This document shows positions 32,289 through 41,672 of a DNA stretch of 64,000 bases, piece after piece (positions within the stretch are counted from its first letter, which is position 1; every line of letters starts with the position of its first letter). A program made the translations under genes and the position numbers. This stretch comes from Deinandra increscens subsp. villosa. Lineage: Eukaryota; Streptophyta; Magnoliopsida; Asterales; Asteraceae. The stretch spans positions 125,166,952 to 125,230,951 of the forward strand of contig JBCNJP010000007.1 in NCBI GenBank assembly GCA_039602395.1, written 5' to 3'. Under the pieces are notes generated by a model. It was not told where the DNA came from. It saw nothing but the letters and a program-made list of their open reading frames with translations, and did not search any database.

Positions 32289-33522
32289 GGACTTAGAGTT
32301 TATTAAAGACCACAACACGGTGGCATACTTGCTGGAACCACCTGCAGAGTATCGTGAGAAGTACCAGTCGATGATAGCAGGATTAAAGAAGTGTTGTCTA
32401 CACTATGTACTAACAGCAAACCCGGTTATCTGCAAACGTATGCAGCAAGAATTTTGGAAGACAGCATACGTATCTGATGATGGAAAGCAGATTCTGGCCA
32501 AGATACAAGCAACTGAAGTGGTGTTGACTGAGTAGAATTTCAGACAAGCTCTCAGACTTAAAGATTTTGCTGCAGATCCAATCACTCTGGATAAAGAAAT
32601 GGTCTCTCAATGTCTGAAGGAAATGGGTTACCACACAGTATCTCCTCCCACTATGAAGGCTTTCCTTCCACCATACCGGAGAATGCTGGCTCATTACTTG
32701 CAAAAGTGCGTAATTGCCAAGAAGAGCTCGAATGATCAACTGAACCAAGTGCACACCCATGCTATGGTGTCACTAGTTAAGGGAGTTCGATTCAACTGGT
32801 CCAGGTTGATATTTGATGATGTGAAGGCTGTAGTGACTAGAGATAAAAATTTTGCAGCCATTCCAAGGTTTATCCAGTTAGCTCTGGACTCTAGATATCC
32901 AGTTTTAAGGAAGACCAATGACACTCATGATACAAAACCTATGGGCATTGAGGTTTTCCTGATGATTAATCCAAAGAAGAAACTGACTGATAAGGTACCG
33001 TTTGGTGACAAGTTTGGTGAATTTGCTGAGATAGCAAGAGAAGAGGTTCCTGTGCACAGAAATGCAGTCGTTGATGAAGAACATAATGTGCCTGCCTCTA
33101 AGAAGCCTGTTACTGAACTCACAGATAGTTCAAATTGGGACGATTTTGATTTGGATGATGTGCAGATTGGTGCACTAAATTTTGAAGGTGAAGATAGTAT
33201 CAATTATGATACATATCTTGATGACATCAATCTTGAGGAAGTTGAGACTGAAACTGCTGAGACGCCACTGATTAGAAAACGGAAAGCCACAGAGGATCCT
33301 CCCCTCAGTGCTTCTGTTACTGAAGAAATGACTGAGACTGAGTCGATTGCTACACAACATCATGGAGAAGGCCCAAGTGACCCTAGGAGAAGGAGATTAG
33401 ATTCTCATGTGCCACCAGTCACTAGTACTAGTGCTGGTTAATCATCTTCTCAACCAACAACCCAAGAAAAGGGGAAAGCGGTGGAAACCCCTGAATATAG
33501 ACTGGAAAAGGAACTTAGAGAA
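32209..33522 (+). pseudogene. Element 2 extra ORF (env position), 5' part
   Basis: A frame of over 400 codons with stops at 32533-32535 and 33439-33441. Conserved-looking blocks are EFWKTAYVSDDGKQILAKIQ, a VVLTE segment, CLKEMGY, KAFLPPYRRMLAHYLQKC and IPRFIQLALDSRYP. These fit the FW...VTE...MGY...YPRF pattern of an ORF common downstream of pol in Asteraceae retroelements (from memory, not searched). Then come a very acidic stretch and basic patches (IRKRKATED, PRRRRLDS), possibly nuclear localisation signals. Function unknown; no membrane segment is visible, so an envelope role is unlikely from sequence alone. Cut by element 4. Confidence 0.7.
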
Positions 33523-33853
33523 TGAAAGTGCGTGAGCGTGCGGATCTTCTACTTAGTCGTAACGAAATCAATATAAACGAATAGAACACAGAGAGTAAAT
33601 ACAGATCTGGCTTGTATTAACCACAGAGAGTTTACACAAAGACACTCAGAAGATCTGACATCAACCACTACTGAATTCTACACATGACAACATATTTATA
33701 CTAAGCTAAACCCGCTGGTTCGAACCTGAGGTTCGGCCGAGGTTAGGCCATGTCCGAACTCCAGATTCGGCCTGAGTTCGGACCTCAGCATACTTGTGTG
33801 AATCAATCTTGTATTCGATACTTCACATGACGATCAAGGACCATGTATCAACA
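33523..33853 (-). repeat. Element 4 3' LTR
   Basis: 331 bases ending GTATCAACA on the plus strand. Polypurine tract GAGGGGGAGTT (minus strand) lies just inside at 33854-33865. Minus-strand TATA-like TATAAATA at about 33694-33701. Contains CCGAAC/GTTCGG inverted repeats at 33721-33775. Confidence 0.92.
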
Positions 33854-34585
33854 AACTCCCCCTCGGCATGTGCAGTATCATCTTCTCTATTCAAACTTGT
33901 ATCTTGTATCTTCAATCAAACTCTTCCTCGATCTTGACGATGAGTTTAATCTTGAATACTTGATATTGCATCGTGTGTAATCTCTTTATCAACAATCTTC
34001 AGAAGACTTGAAGTTGTGATGTTTTCTTCCCACTTAGAAACCTGCCAACATAAATAATCTTGGTGCAAAATGTCTCTTCGAGACTCCAAGATAGTTTAAT
34101 TTTGAAAATTGATATTGTATTTCGTGTTGATCAATCGAAAACAAATAAGAAACAAAATCTTTTTGGCTTTTAGAAACTTTATATCAAAACACACCTAAAA
34201 TCTTTTTGGTATTTTCTGATAAGAAAAGTAAAACAATACTGAATTAGACACATTTTTTGTCTTTCGTGAGAAAGATCACAACTTGGGATCATATTAGTTA
34301 TAACATGTTGAACTACACTTCAATTTCAATTAATGAAACACATAAGCCATGCCGATTGCAGATATAATTTGTCCAACTTTTAAACTCTGGCACAATCATA
34401 TTCATAACATCTGAATATATTAAGGTTTTGATTAGATTTTGCATTGACCAGTGTACCCCACACTATCAGACATACTCAGATATGCTTTGCTTATCACATT
34501 TTGTGATCTCATTTGTGATTTTAATCACACAATGATTATTATCATGATATAGTCAACTGTGTTCCATGCAAAAAGAAATAAGAAC

Positions 34586-34825
34586 GTTAAATCGTCTACC
34601 TTAAGGTCGATCTTTCGATACGCAGATAAGGCCTCGGATTTAACAAAATAAGAAAAATAAAACAAGTTGAAATTGTATAACTCAACAACAATCAGGTCGG
34701 TACTCCCGTACACGCAGAGAAAGTCCGATGAGTTATACGAAACACCAAAGAAAATAAAGCAGAACGTCAAACGAACAACGATCAGGTCGGTCTTTCGACA
34801 CGCAGAGAAAGTCCGATCGTTTGAC
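34586..34825 (-). ncRNA. Three tandem copies of a structured RNA-like motif near the 3' end of element 4
   Basis: Copies at 34586-34644, 34675-34738 and 34766-34825, period about 90. Each has an outer stem (GTTAAATC/GATTTAAC, GTATAACTCA/TGAGTTATAC, GTCAAACGA/TCGTTTGAC). Each also has an inner stem CG-ATC/GAT-A-CG, CG-GTAC/GTAC-A-CG or CG-GTC/GAC-A-CG with one bulged base. On the sense (minus) strand the inner loops are GAAA, GGGA and GAAA, all GNRA tetraloops. Linkers are conserved, stems are not, and pairing is kept. It lies between gag and the polypurine tract. Function unknown. Confidence 0.8.
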
Positions 34826-34859
34826 AAAATAAAGAAAATCAAACAAGTTTAAATCTTTG

Positions 34860-35466
34860 CAAAATGAACACATGTATACATAGTGACTTCTCATTTTATT
34901 TTTTACATATCTTTTTCTTGATATATCATGAGATATGCATCAAGATGTTGTCCACTAGGTCAAGCATCAGATTTAGTGTATATCACATTTGTATACTTTC
35001 TGATTTGCCGAGCCTACCTTGCACATCGATCAAATGGTCTTATGGCTTTTTCATCTACTTTATCCATGAGTCAGACACTGCCAGCTAATGTACCATCATT
35101 TCCCAATCATGTCGTATACAATTTCTCATTTTTCAATGTTTTTAACTTTTTGCATTTTTCAATGTTTTTGTCTTTTTCAAATTTCTCCCCCTAAAAATGA
35201 CAACTCTATTTATAGATTTTCATTTTTACGATCTGAAAAACAAAACACTATTTTTGTATTTTTGCAAAAACAAACTCCCCCTCAGAATGAGACGAAGTGA
35301 AAAACAAGAAAAATTGATCAACCAACACGAATACTAACAGTTTAGCATTTTGAAAAACAAAAATGATTTTGAAATTCAATTTAATTAGAACAGATATTTC
35401 ACAATCAGCAATTTTCCAATCACCGAAAGATCTTCCTGAAACACCTGCTTGACACCAAATAAAACA
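34860..35466 (-). other. Element 4 non-coding 3' region
   Basis: AT-rich, with two imperfect copies of CAATGTTTTT(A/G)(A/T)CTTTTT near 35138-35177 and CTCCCC tracts at 35186 and 35275 that read as purine-rich GGGGAG on the sense strand, possibly extra polypurine tracts as reported for Sireviruses. No coding sequence. Confidence 0.45.
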
Positions 35467-38400
35467 TTAGTCGCGTTGGGATCGACCCGATTCAACAGCG
35501 TCGGGTCGCCCGGTGTCTTCCACAAAGTCCTTTTTGGCCTTGGAAACAACTTTTGGTTTCCAAATTTGTAAAAGTTTTAATTTGTAATCAGAACCAGAAT
35601 CAGATTCAACTGACACACTTGGTTTGGACCAAGACGATTTACGAGTTGATTTGTGCGTTGGAGACCATGGTTCATCAAAAATTTGGCCATTGTTATCCAC
35701 ATATTTGGCAGTTTTGTGGATATATGCAGTCGTCGGACACTCAGCAGCGAGATGTCCCGGTTGACGACATACATAACAAAGTCGCTCTCTAAAAATGTTT
35801 GAAAATTGTGTTGATTTTTGAGAGTCAGAGGAATGTTCAGAATGAAAGTTATCAAAGAAACCATCAGAAGAGTCATACCTAGGAGATGGACTCCTTGAAG
35901 ATGATGATCGTCCAGAATAATAAGTAAATTCCTTCGGAGATGGTGATTTCTTTGCAACTTTAGCATTAACAGCCTTGTCAGCTTTCACTGGTTTCTTTGC
36001 AACAGCCGGAACTTTCTTCATAACAAAACCTAAACCTTTGTGCTTGGAACCTGAAACCTTTGAAGAACTTGAAGAAGAACCTGAAGCTTCTCTTAACTTA
36101 GCTTCACTAGTGAATTTAGCCTTGATATCCTTCAGCTTGTTCTTTCCAATCAAAACTTTTTCTTCTTCGGTTGCAGATGAAGAACTTGAAACAACCTTAT
36201 CAAAAACCTTTTCATTTTCTAACAAAACAGACTTTGAAACAAATTTTGGAGCGTCACCCAATGGCTTCTCCTTCCTTTTAGACATAGACTTGTCCTTCTT
36301 GGATGGAGTGGCAAACTTGGAATAATCATGCAAGTCATCTTTTGGATCAATCTGAGCAGCAGTAACTTCAATTAAATCCACTGGTTGAGGTACCGAATGA
36401 ACATCATCCTGCTTAGAACTTTCTGAACTCTGATCCTGCTTGTATAAGAAATTAAGCAATGTTGGTGACAAATTGCAATTCTTAACTTGTCGTTTCAACT
36501 CCAAAATCTCCAATTTCAAGTCATTAATTTTCTGTTGACCTTCAAACACCTCTTGTTGTGACTTGATGAACTTTGCATTGAGATCATCATATTCATAAGT
36601 CTGTAACTTTCTGATCTCACACTCTGCAAACAGTTCTTGAAGAACACTTTCTCTCTTTTGTTTGTAAATCTCCACATCTTTAGTTAATACTTCATTCTTG
36701 TCCCGGTACAGAACATTCTCATCTTGAAGCATAGAAATATTATTTTGAAGTTTTTCAACTGTAACAACAGTTTTTGCAATAAGAGCAGTAGCCTCTTCAT
36801 ATTTTTGCTGAACAGGATACCTCTTCTCAAACAAGTTCTCAAAATCCTGAGCCGCGTCTAACGCTTCAGCTTTGGCTTTCACACATTCTTCAGCCAATTG
36901 AGCCTTTTCCTTCAAAACATCTTCATGAACATGAACTAATGCATAATATTTCTTTTGAAAATCTTCCACCTTTTTCTTTAACACCACAATTTCTTCAGTT
37001 GAAATTTGACAATCGTGTTCAAACCTTGCAATTTTCTTGAGCAACTTCTCACATTTATAACAATTAAATTCATCATCTTTTGAATTCTCAGAAGACTTAG
37101 GTAATTCTTCTTGAATCAAAGATATACTTGAAGAAGTATCAGTTTCTATTAAAAGGCTTTCATCATCAGCATGTTGAACTGTTAAAGCAATTGAGATTGG
37201 AGTATGATTCTTCTTAACTTCTGAATCTGCATTCCAGGCAAATCCATCTGGATGCATAAATGTATTAGTCCAATCATGAGCAAGAGTAGCATATTTCTGA
37301 TCAACCTTTTCAGCTTTATCGGATGGATGAAAAACTAAATGTGCATGCTGACCAGTCTTCAATTTACTTTCTGCAGAACTTGGACATTCTCGAGCAAAGT
37401 GACCATAAACGGAACACTTATAACAATTCACCTTAGATTTGTCCAATCAAATCTTGCCTTTCTGATTAAGTCTCTTCTTACCAGTTCTATTGAAAAACTT
37501 CTTTGTTCTACGAACCAGCATAGCATATTGCCAATTCAGATCCATTTCCTCCAAATGATCATAATCAATCTGATCGTAATCTTCATTGGCTAACTCAGCA
37601 TTACTCACAGCACCAGTGATAACACCAAAGTATGAAGATACCAATGCAAACATCAACGCATTATAATCATCAACAGTTTGAACAGACAATGCACTTTGAG
37701 TCGAAGAACTAGGAATTGACACAGTACAACCAGAAGATGAATAACTTGGAGTGTCAGATTTACCTGCCAGAAATGTTGTAGGGGTGCAGAACTAAGACTA
37801 TTAGATTTCCCAGCATTCATTGTAGAATCATTTTCACCATGATACACTGCAGGATTCTGAATTTGTGTAGGAAGTGATTTATTCACCATTAATTCCATAT
37901 CCCGAGCCTGAATTCTTTGGACCAAATCATTGAAAGACAATCCTGAAAAATCTTTATCATGAGTAATCATCATCACATAATTCTCCCATTTTTCAGGCAA
38001 TGCTTCCAAGATCTTTTCTTTCATATCAACCTCTTCTTTAGTAAGATTCACCAAACGCATTTCACTCATTAGATGAGCGAATCTTGCAATCAGATTGGGA
38101 ATCGTTTCATTTTGATAATGCTTAAAACTATCAAACTCTTTCTTCAAAACCTTTTGTCGACTTTTCTTGTATTGGTCATTGCCTTCACATCGTTTTTCCA
38201 ATGCATCCCACAGACTTTTTGATGTGTAATTACCAGCAAATTGATGAAGTAACTCTTTAGGCAATGCCATCGTTAACGTACCATACGCCTTTTTCTCAGC
38301 TTGATAAGCTTTCTTTTGTTCAGAAGACATTTTTCTTTGAAGAATAGGTTCACCAGTTTCATCTTTAGGGTAAACATATTGCTCAGTGAACGCTAACCAC

Positions 38401-38582
38401 ATATCAATGTCATTTGTATCGACAAACGCTTCAAACCGTTTAACCCAACTATGATAATCTTCCAATTTTAGCAATTTGGGAACTTTCTGACTTGTTCCGA
38501 TTTCATTATCATAATTCATCATTGTTTGCATCGTAGCTTGAACTGAATTTTGAATAGCTGCAAACGCTTGAAAATCGGGCAT
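35467..38582 (-). pseudogene. gag: Element 4 Gag, very long with two zinc knuckles
   Basis: About 1,030 codons from an ATG at 38582, broken by a one-base frameshift near 37780 and a TGA at 37447-37449. The UBN2-like Gag domain has KLEDYHSWVKRFEAFV, KSLWDALEKRCEGNDQYKKSR and LPEKWENYVMMI. The first knuckle is CYKCSVYGHFAREC (37384-37425). A long Glu/Lys/Gln-rich coiled-coil stretch follows (about 36430-37080), then Ser/Lys-rich sequence and a second knuckle CYVCRQPGHLAAEC (35737-35778). The layout matches the element 2 Gag. A gag stop is followed by no pol. Confidence 0.88.
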
Positions 38583-38599
38583 TTTCGAAAAATTTGTTA

Positions 38600-38850
38600 C
38601 TGTTCACTCCGAACTTCGTCCGAACCTACTATACCCTCCGAAGCTGCTCCGAACTACCTCCCAACACTCAACGAACCTAGTTAACGTCGAAGTACCTCCG
38701 AACCTAGTCCGAACTCTCACCGAATGAGAAGATAGTCCGAAAGCTCTCCGAACGAGCTCCGAACCCTCACCGAACTTAGAACACTTACCGAGCTTACTCC
38801 GAACCTGATGTTCGGAGCGGTTATGCCGAACTTGAGGTTCGGCCGATCGC
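38600..38850 (-). repeat. Element 4 leader: CCGAAC motif array
   Basis: TCCGAAC or close variants recur about fifteen times between primer site and gag. Two perfect 7 bp hairpins lie at the array end: TCCGAAC-CTGAT-GTTCGGA (38798-38816) and GCCGAAC-TTGAG-GTTCGGC (38825-38843), which differ by a compensated outer pair. The same CCGAAC...GTTCGG pairs occur in both LTRs. It occupies the same position as the CTTTTCGATC arrays of elements 2 and 3. Confidence 0.8.
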
Positions 38851-39080
38851 GAAAAACTCAAAAATTTTGGAAAAACTCACTGAAATCGACACCTCTCGAG
38901 CTGTGAACACTCAATCAACTGAAAACGAACAAATACAGACATATTTGACGTAAATCATGAAGTTTTGAATGAAGTTTTTGAGAAATGAAGATGAAAAACG
39001 AGCTTTGAAAGTCAAAAACGTGAATTCGAACTCGATAACTCTGAAAAACACTGATTTCCAACTAGTAGAGCAAACCTAAT

Positions 39081-39092
39081 GCTCTGATACCA
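39081..39092 (-). other. Element 4 primer-binding site (tRNA-iMet type)
   Basis: TGGTATCAGAGC on the minus strand, two bases inside the LTR edge; a full match to the initiator methionine tRNA type site. Confidence 0.92.
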
Positions 39093-39094
39093 CT

Positions 39095-39426
39095 TAAAAG
39101 TGCGTGAGCGTGCGGATCTTCTACTTAGTCGTAACGAAATCAATATAAATGAATAGAACACAGAGAGTAAATACAAATCTGGCTTGTATTAACCACAGAG
39201 AGTTTACACAAAGACACTCAGAAGATCTGACATCAACCACTACTAAATTCTACACAAGACAACATATTTATACTAAGCTAAACCCGCTGGTCCGAACCTG
39301 AGGTTCGGCCCGAGGTTCGTCCATATCCGAACTCCAGATTCGGCCTGAGTTCGGACCTCAGCATACTTGTGTGAATCAATCTTGTATTCGATACTTCACA
39401 TGACGATCAAGGACCAAGTATCAACA
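39095..39426 (-). repeat. Element 4 5' LTR
   Basis: 332 bases. Its inner terminus reads TA on the plus strand where the partner has TG (33523), a substitution in the LTR terminal dinucleotide. Confidence 0.92.
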
Positions 39427-39431
39427 AAGAA

Positions 39432-40587
39432 GAAAGAGAAGGTCTGAAAGCACAGAATGCAGCCCAAAGTGAGGTAATTGAAGACTTGATTGATATTCAG
39501 AAGATCCACAACACTGAGTTGGAGAATCAGAAGAAGATAAACCGAGAGTTTACAAGACAATTCAGAGATCTTCATAAGCTGTTCAGGCAGCTTAACTCGG
39601 ATAGATCAAGCAGGTCCAACCCTAGTCAAGGTGATAAGGGTGATCCAGGTAATACTGAAGGAAGTTCAGGTGCAGGTGATTCCTCACAATCACCAGCATT
39701 TGACTTTGAAGCAGATATCCCTGAGGAAACTCAAACTGTATTACCCGAAGCCTCCACTGAAGATAAAGATAGCATGGATAGAGATTATATGACAATACCA
39801 GCTTCTGATTTTGACGGAGGTTGGGAGGCTCAGACATTTGCTTATCCCCCCTAAAAGGTATCTAATCCAGTTGGGAGATCATTATCATGATAAACAGGGA
39901 ATCAATGCTGATGTTAAAGCCTGGATGTTTGATGGAGACAAGAATATGTTTGTTGTGCGGAGAAAGGGTCAATATCCATTAGAGTACTACAAGAGCTGGA
40001 CCCAGTTTTACTCCTGGAAGAATGTAGATCTGACAATGCTTTACCAGGCACCGTTCTCAAATCCATCAAACAATGAGCAAGCAAAATATTTTTACAAGAA
40101 ACTGGAGAATGCAGTGCAAAGCAAGTTCAAGAGATTTGAAGATTTTCCTCACAAGAAATCCTATGTGAATAAGTACAGAGGTGTGTTCAAGTGGGACGGA
40201 AAGAAGAGTATCCCAGGTAAGGAGAGTGTACCAGCAAAGAAGTTCACAAATGTTCTGTATCCACCAACAGAAAAGACAAAGACAATACCTCTACCGATGA
40301 GACATCCTGAAGATTGCTTGCATGATTTTCAAACTTGGGCGTATAGTGATTATTCTGGTGAAGCCAAAATTCTCTGCAAATCAAAGATAATTGATGTCAT
40401 GGAAGTTCATGATTTGATGAGGTTTCATAAGAAGGATATAATGGTGCTTGCCAATCATCAAATTGAGTGCAATCAAGACACTGAAGAATATGCCAAGTGT
40501 TATACTCGAGCTGTAGCTGAGATCGTGGCTAAGGAGCTGTGGTATGATCCAGCAACGGTGAATCTGTCGAAGAAGTTCAGAATGTGA
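39432..40587 (+). pseudogene. Element 2 extra ORF (env position), 3' part
   Basis: Continues in frame with 33522 once element 4 and one target copy are discounted. The start is a Glu/Gln/Lys-rich coiled-coil-like stretch (LIDIQKIHNTELENQKKINR), then an acidic Ser/Gly-rich linker. A one-base shift at the C-run 39845-39851 moves to the frame ending at 40587, which has a basic, aromatic-rich C-terminal domain (SWTQFYSWKNVDLTMLYQ, HPEDCLHDFQTWAYSDY, RAVAEIVAKELWYDP). I do not recognise this domain; it ends 32 bases before the 3' LTR. Confidence 0.65.
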
Positions 40588-40609
40588 AGACAGTCTAATA
40601 CTAAAGCCT

Positions 40610-40619
40610 AGGGGAAGAT
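40610..40619 (+). other. Element 2 polypurine tract
   Basis: AGGGGAAGAT directly upstream of the 3' LTR start TGTAGAG; the plus-strand priming site. Confidence 0.8.
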
Positions 40620-41058
40620 TGTAGAGTCTAGAATATTATAAGGCTTTTGCATTAGAATCACGGTTGGGCTAGTTAATTGTATTTGGGCTATTAGTGTGTA
40701 AATGGGTTGATGGGCTTATGGGTTGCGTATTTTTGGGGCTTAGAAACCGATTTCTATGACTTGTTTATCAAGTATAGCTCACCCTATATATAGATAGGTT
40801 GATTTTGTAATTAGGGTTGGTTGTTCAATAGTGTTTTGCGACTTTGGTGTTCACGAAACTCTCAAGTAGAATTTCGACAAGTGTGTAGCAATCGGTGATC
40901 AATAGTAAAGTGTTTTCTTCAAATCGGTTTGTGTTCTTACTTACATTGTGATTGCTTTTTCGTATTATTCTCGTTTAATCTTGAATCACTCTAGTGTTTG
41001 GTGTCCGCACACTCACTAGAGATCGTGATATCGTGTTTGGGTTATTTCGATCCTTACA
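40620..41058 (+). repeat. Element 2 3' LTR
   Basis: 439 bases, same termini and TATA box (40784-40793) as the 5' LTR. Differences cluster at 40694-40730, including a 4-base indel. Confidence 0.93.
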
Positions 41059-41659
41059 GCACCTTTTGAAGCCTTATGCGGTAGAAAGTGTCGATCTCCT
41101 CTTTGTTGGGCAGAAATCGGAGTAAAGGAATTAACTGGCCCTGAGATAATTCAGGAAACAACAGATAAGGTGTCAAAAATCAAAAGTCGCTTGGAAGCTG
41201 CCAGGGCTAGGCAGAAGAGTTACGCAGATCACAGAAGGAAACCCTTAGAATTTAAGGTCGGAGACAAGGTGTTTTTAAAGGTCTCGCCTTGGACCATTTG
41301 AAATTCTCCAGCAAGTGGGTCCCGTTGCTTATCGTCTGAAGCTGCCAGATAGACTCAGTAGCGTCCACGACGTATTTCATGTATCTAACTTAAGGAAATG
41401 TATTTTCGATGAGAAGCTGATCATACCGTCAAAGGATGTACGAATTGATAGTAAACTGAACTTTACCGAAGAACCAGTTGAGATCGAAGACTGGAAAGTG
41501 CAGAAGCTCCGACGAAGTAAGATCAGGCTAGTTAAAGTTAGATGGAACTCGAGGCGCGGACCTGAGTACACCTGGGAGCGAGCTGATCAAATGAAGAAGA
41601 AGTACCATCATTTGTTTTTGTCCGATAAGAATTCGAAAATTTCGGGACGAAATTTTTAA
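41059..41659 (+). pseudogene. Element 1 integrase C-terminal part with chromodomain-like tail
   Basis: Resumes the frame cut at 14471, beginning APFEALCGRKCRSPLCWAE. Near 41295 the reading stops: compared with the relative at 51158-52312, about 20 residues (from VSPW to GPF) are missing, so an internal deletion is likely. The frame 41315-41659 then covers the GPVAYRLKLP and HDVFHVSNLRKC region and ends with VRWNSRRGPEYTWERADQMK, the terminal pattern of chromovirus (Tekay/Del-like) integrases. Confidence 0.88.
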
Positions 41660-41672
41660 AAGGAGGGGTGAC
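41657..41672 (+). other. Element 1 polypurine tract
   Basis: TAAAAGGAGGGGTGAC immediately before the 3' LTR start TGTGACACC. Confidence 0.85.

Larger units (their letters stand above)
33523..39426 (-). mobile_element. Element 4: gag-only (TR-GAG-like) non-autonomous LTR retrotransposon
   Basis: 5,904 bases, minus strand. LTRs are 33523-33853 and 39095-39426 (about 3% diverged, 10 substitutions and one indel). Target duplication is GAGAA (33518-33522) / AAGAA (39427-39431), one mismatch. It has PBS TGGTATCAGAGC and a polypurine tract, yet encodes only a long Gag with two CCHC knuckles. There is no protease, integrase, RT or RNase H. It must borrow enzymes, plausibly from Sirevirus-type elements with a similar Gag. 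Confidence 0.9.
14472..41058 (+). mobile_element. Element 2: Sirevirus-like Ty1/copia LTR retrotransposon
   Basis: Bounded by LTRs starting TGTAGAGTC and ending CCTTACA. Order: PBS, structured leader, long gag with two CCHC knuckles, PR-INT-RT-RH (copia order), a 2.2 kb non-coding stretch, an extra ORF, PPT. The large gag and the extra ORF after pol are Sirevirus (Maximus/SIRE) hallmarks. It is split by element 3 and element 4; without them it is about 12.9 kb. Target duplication is not clean: GGCAG on the left and GCACC on the right. LTRs differ by about 9 substitutions and 3 indels. Confidence 0.9.
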
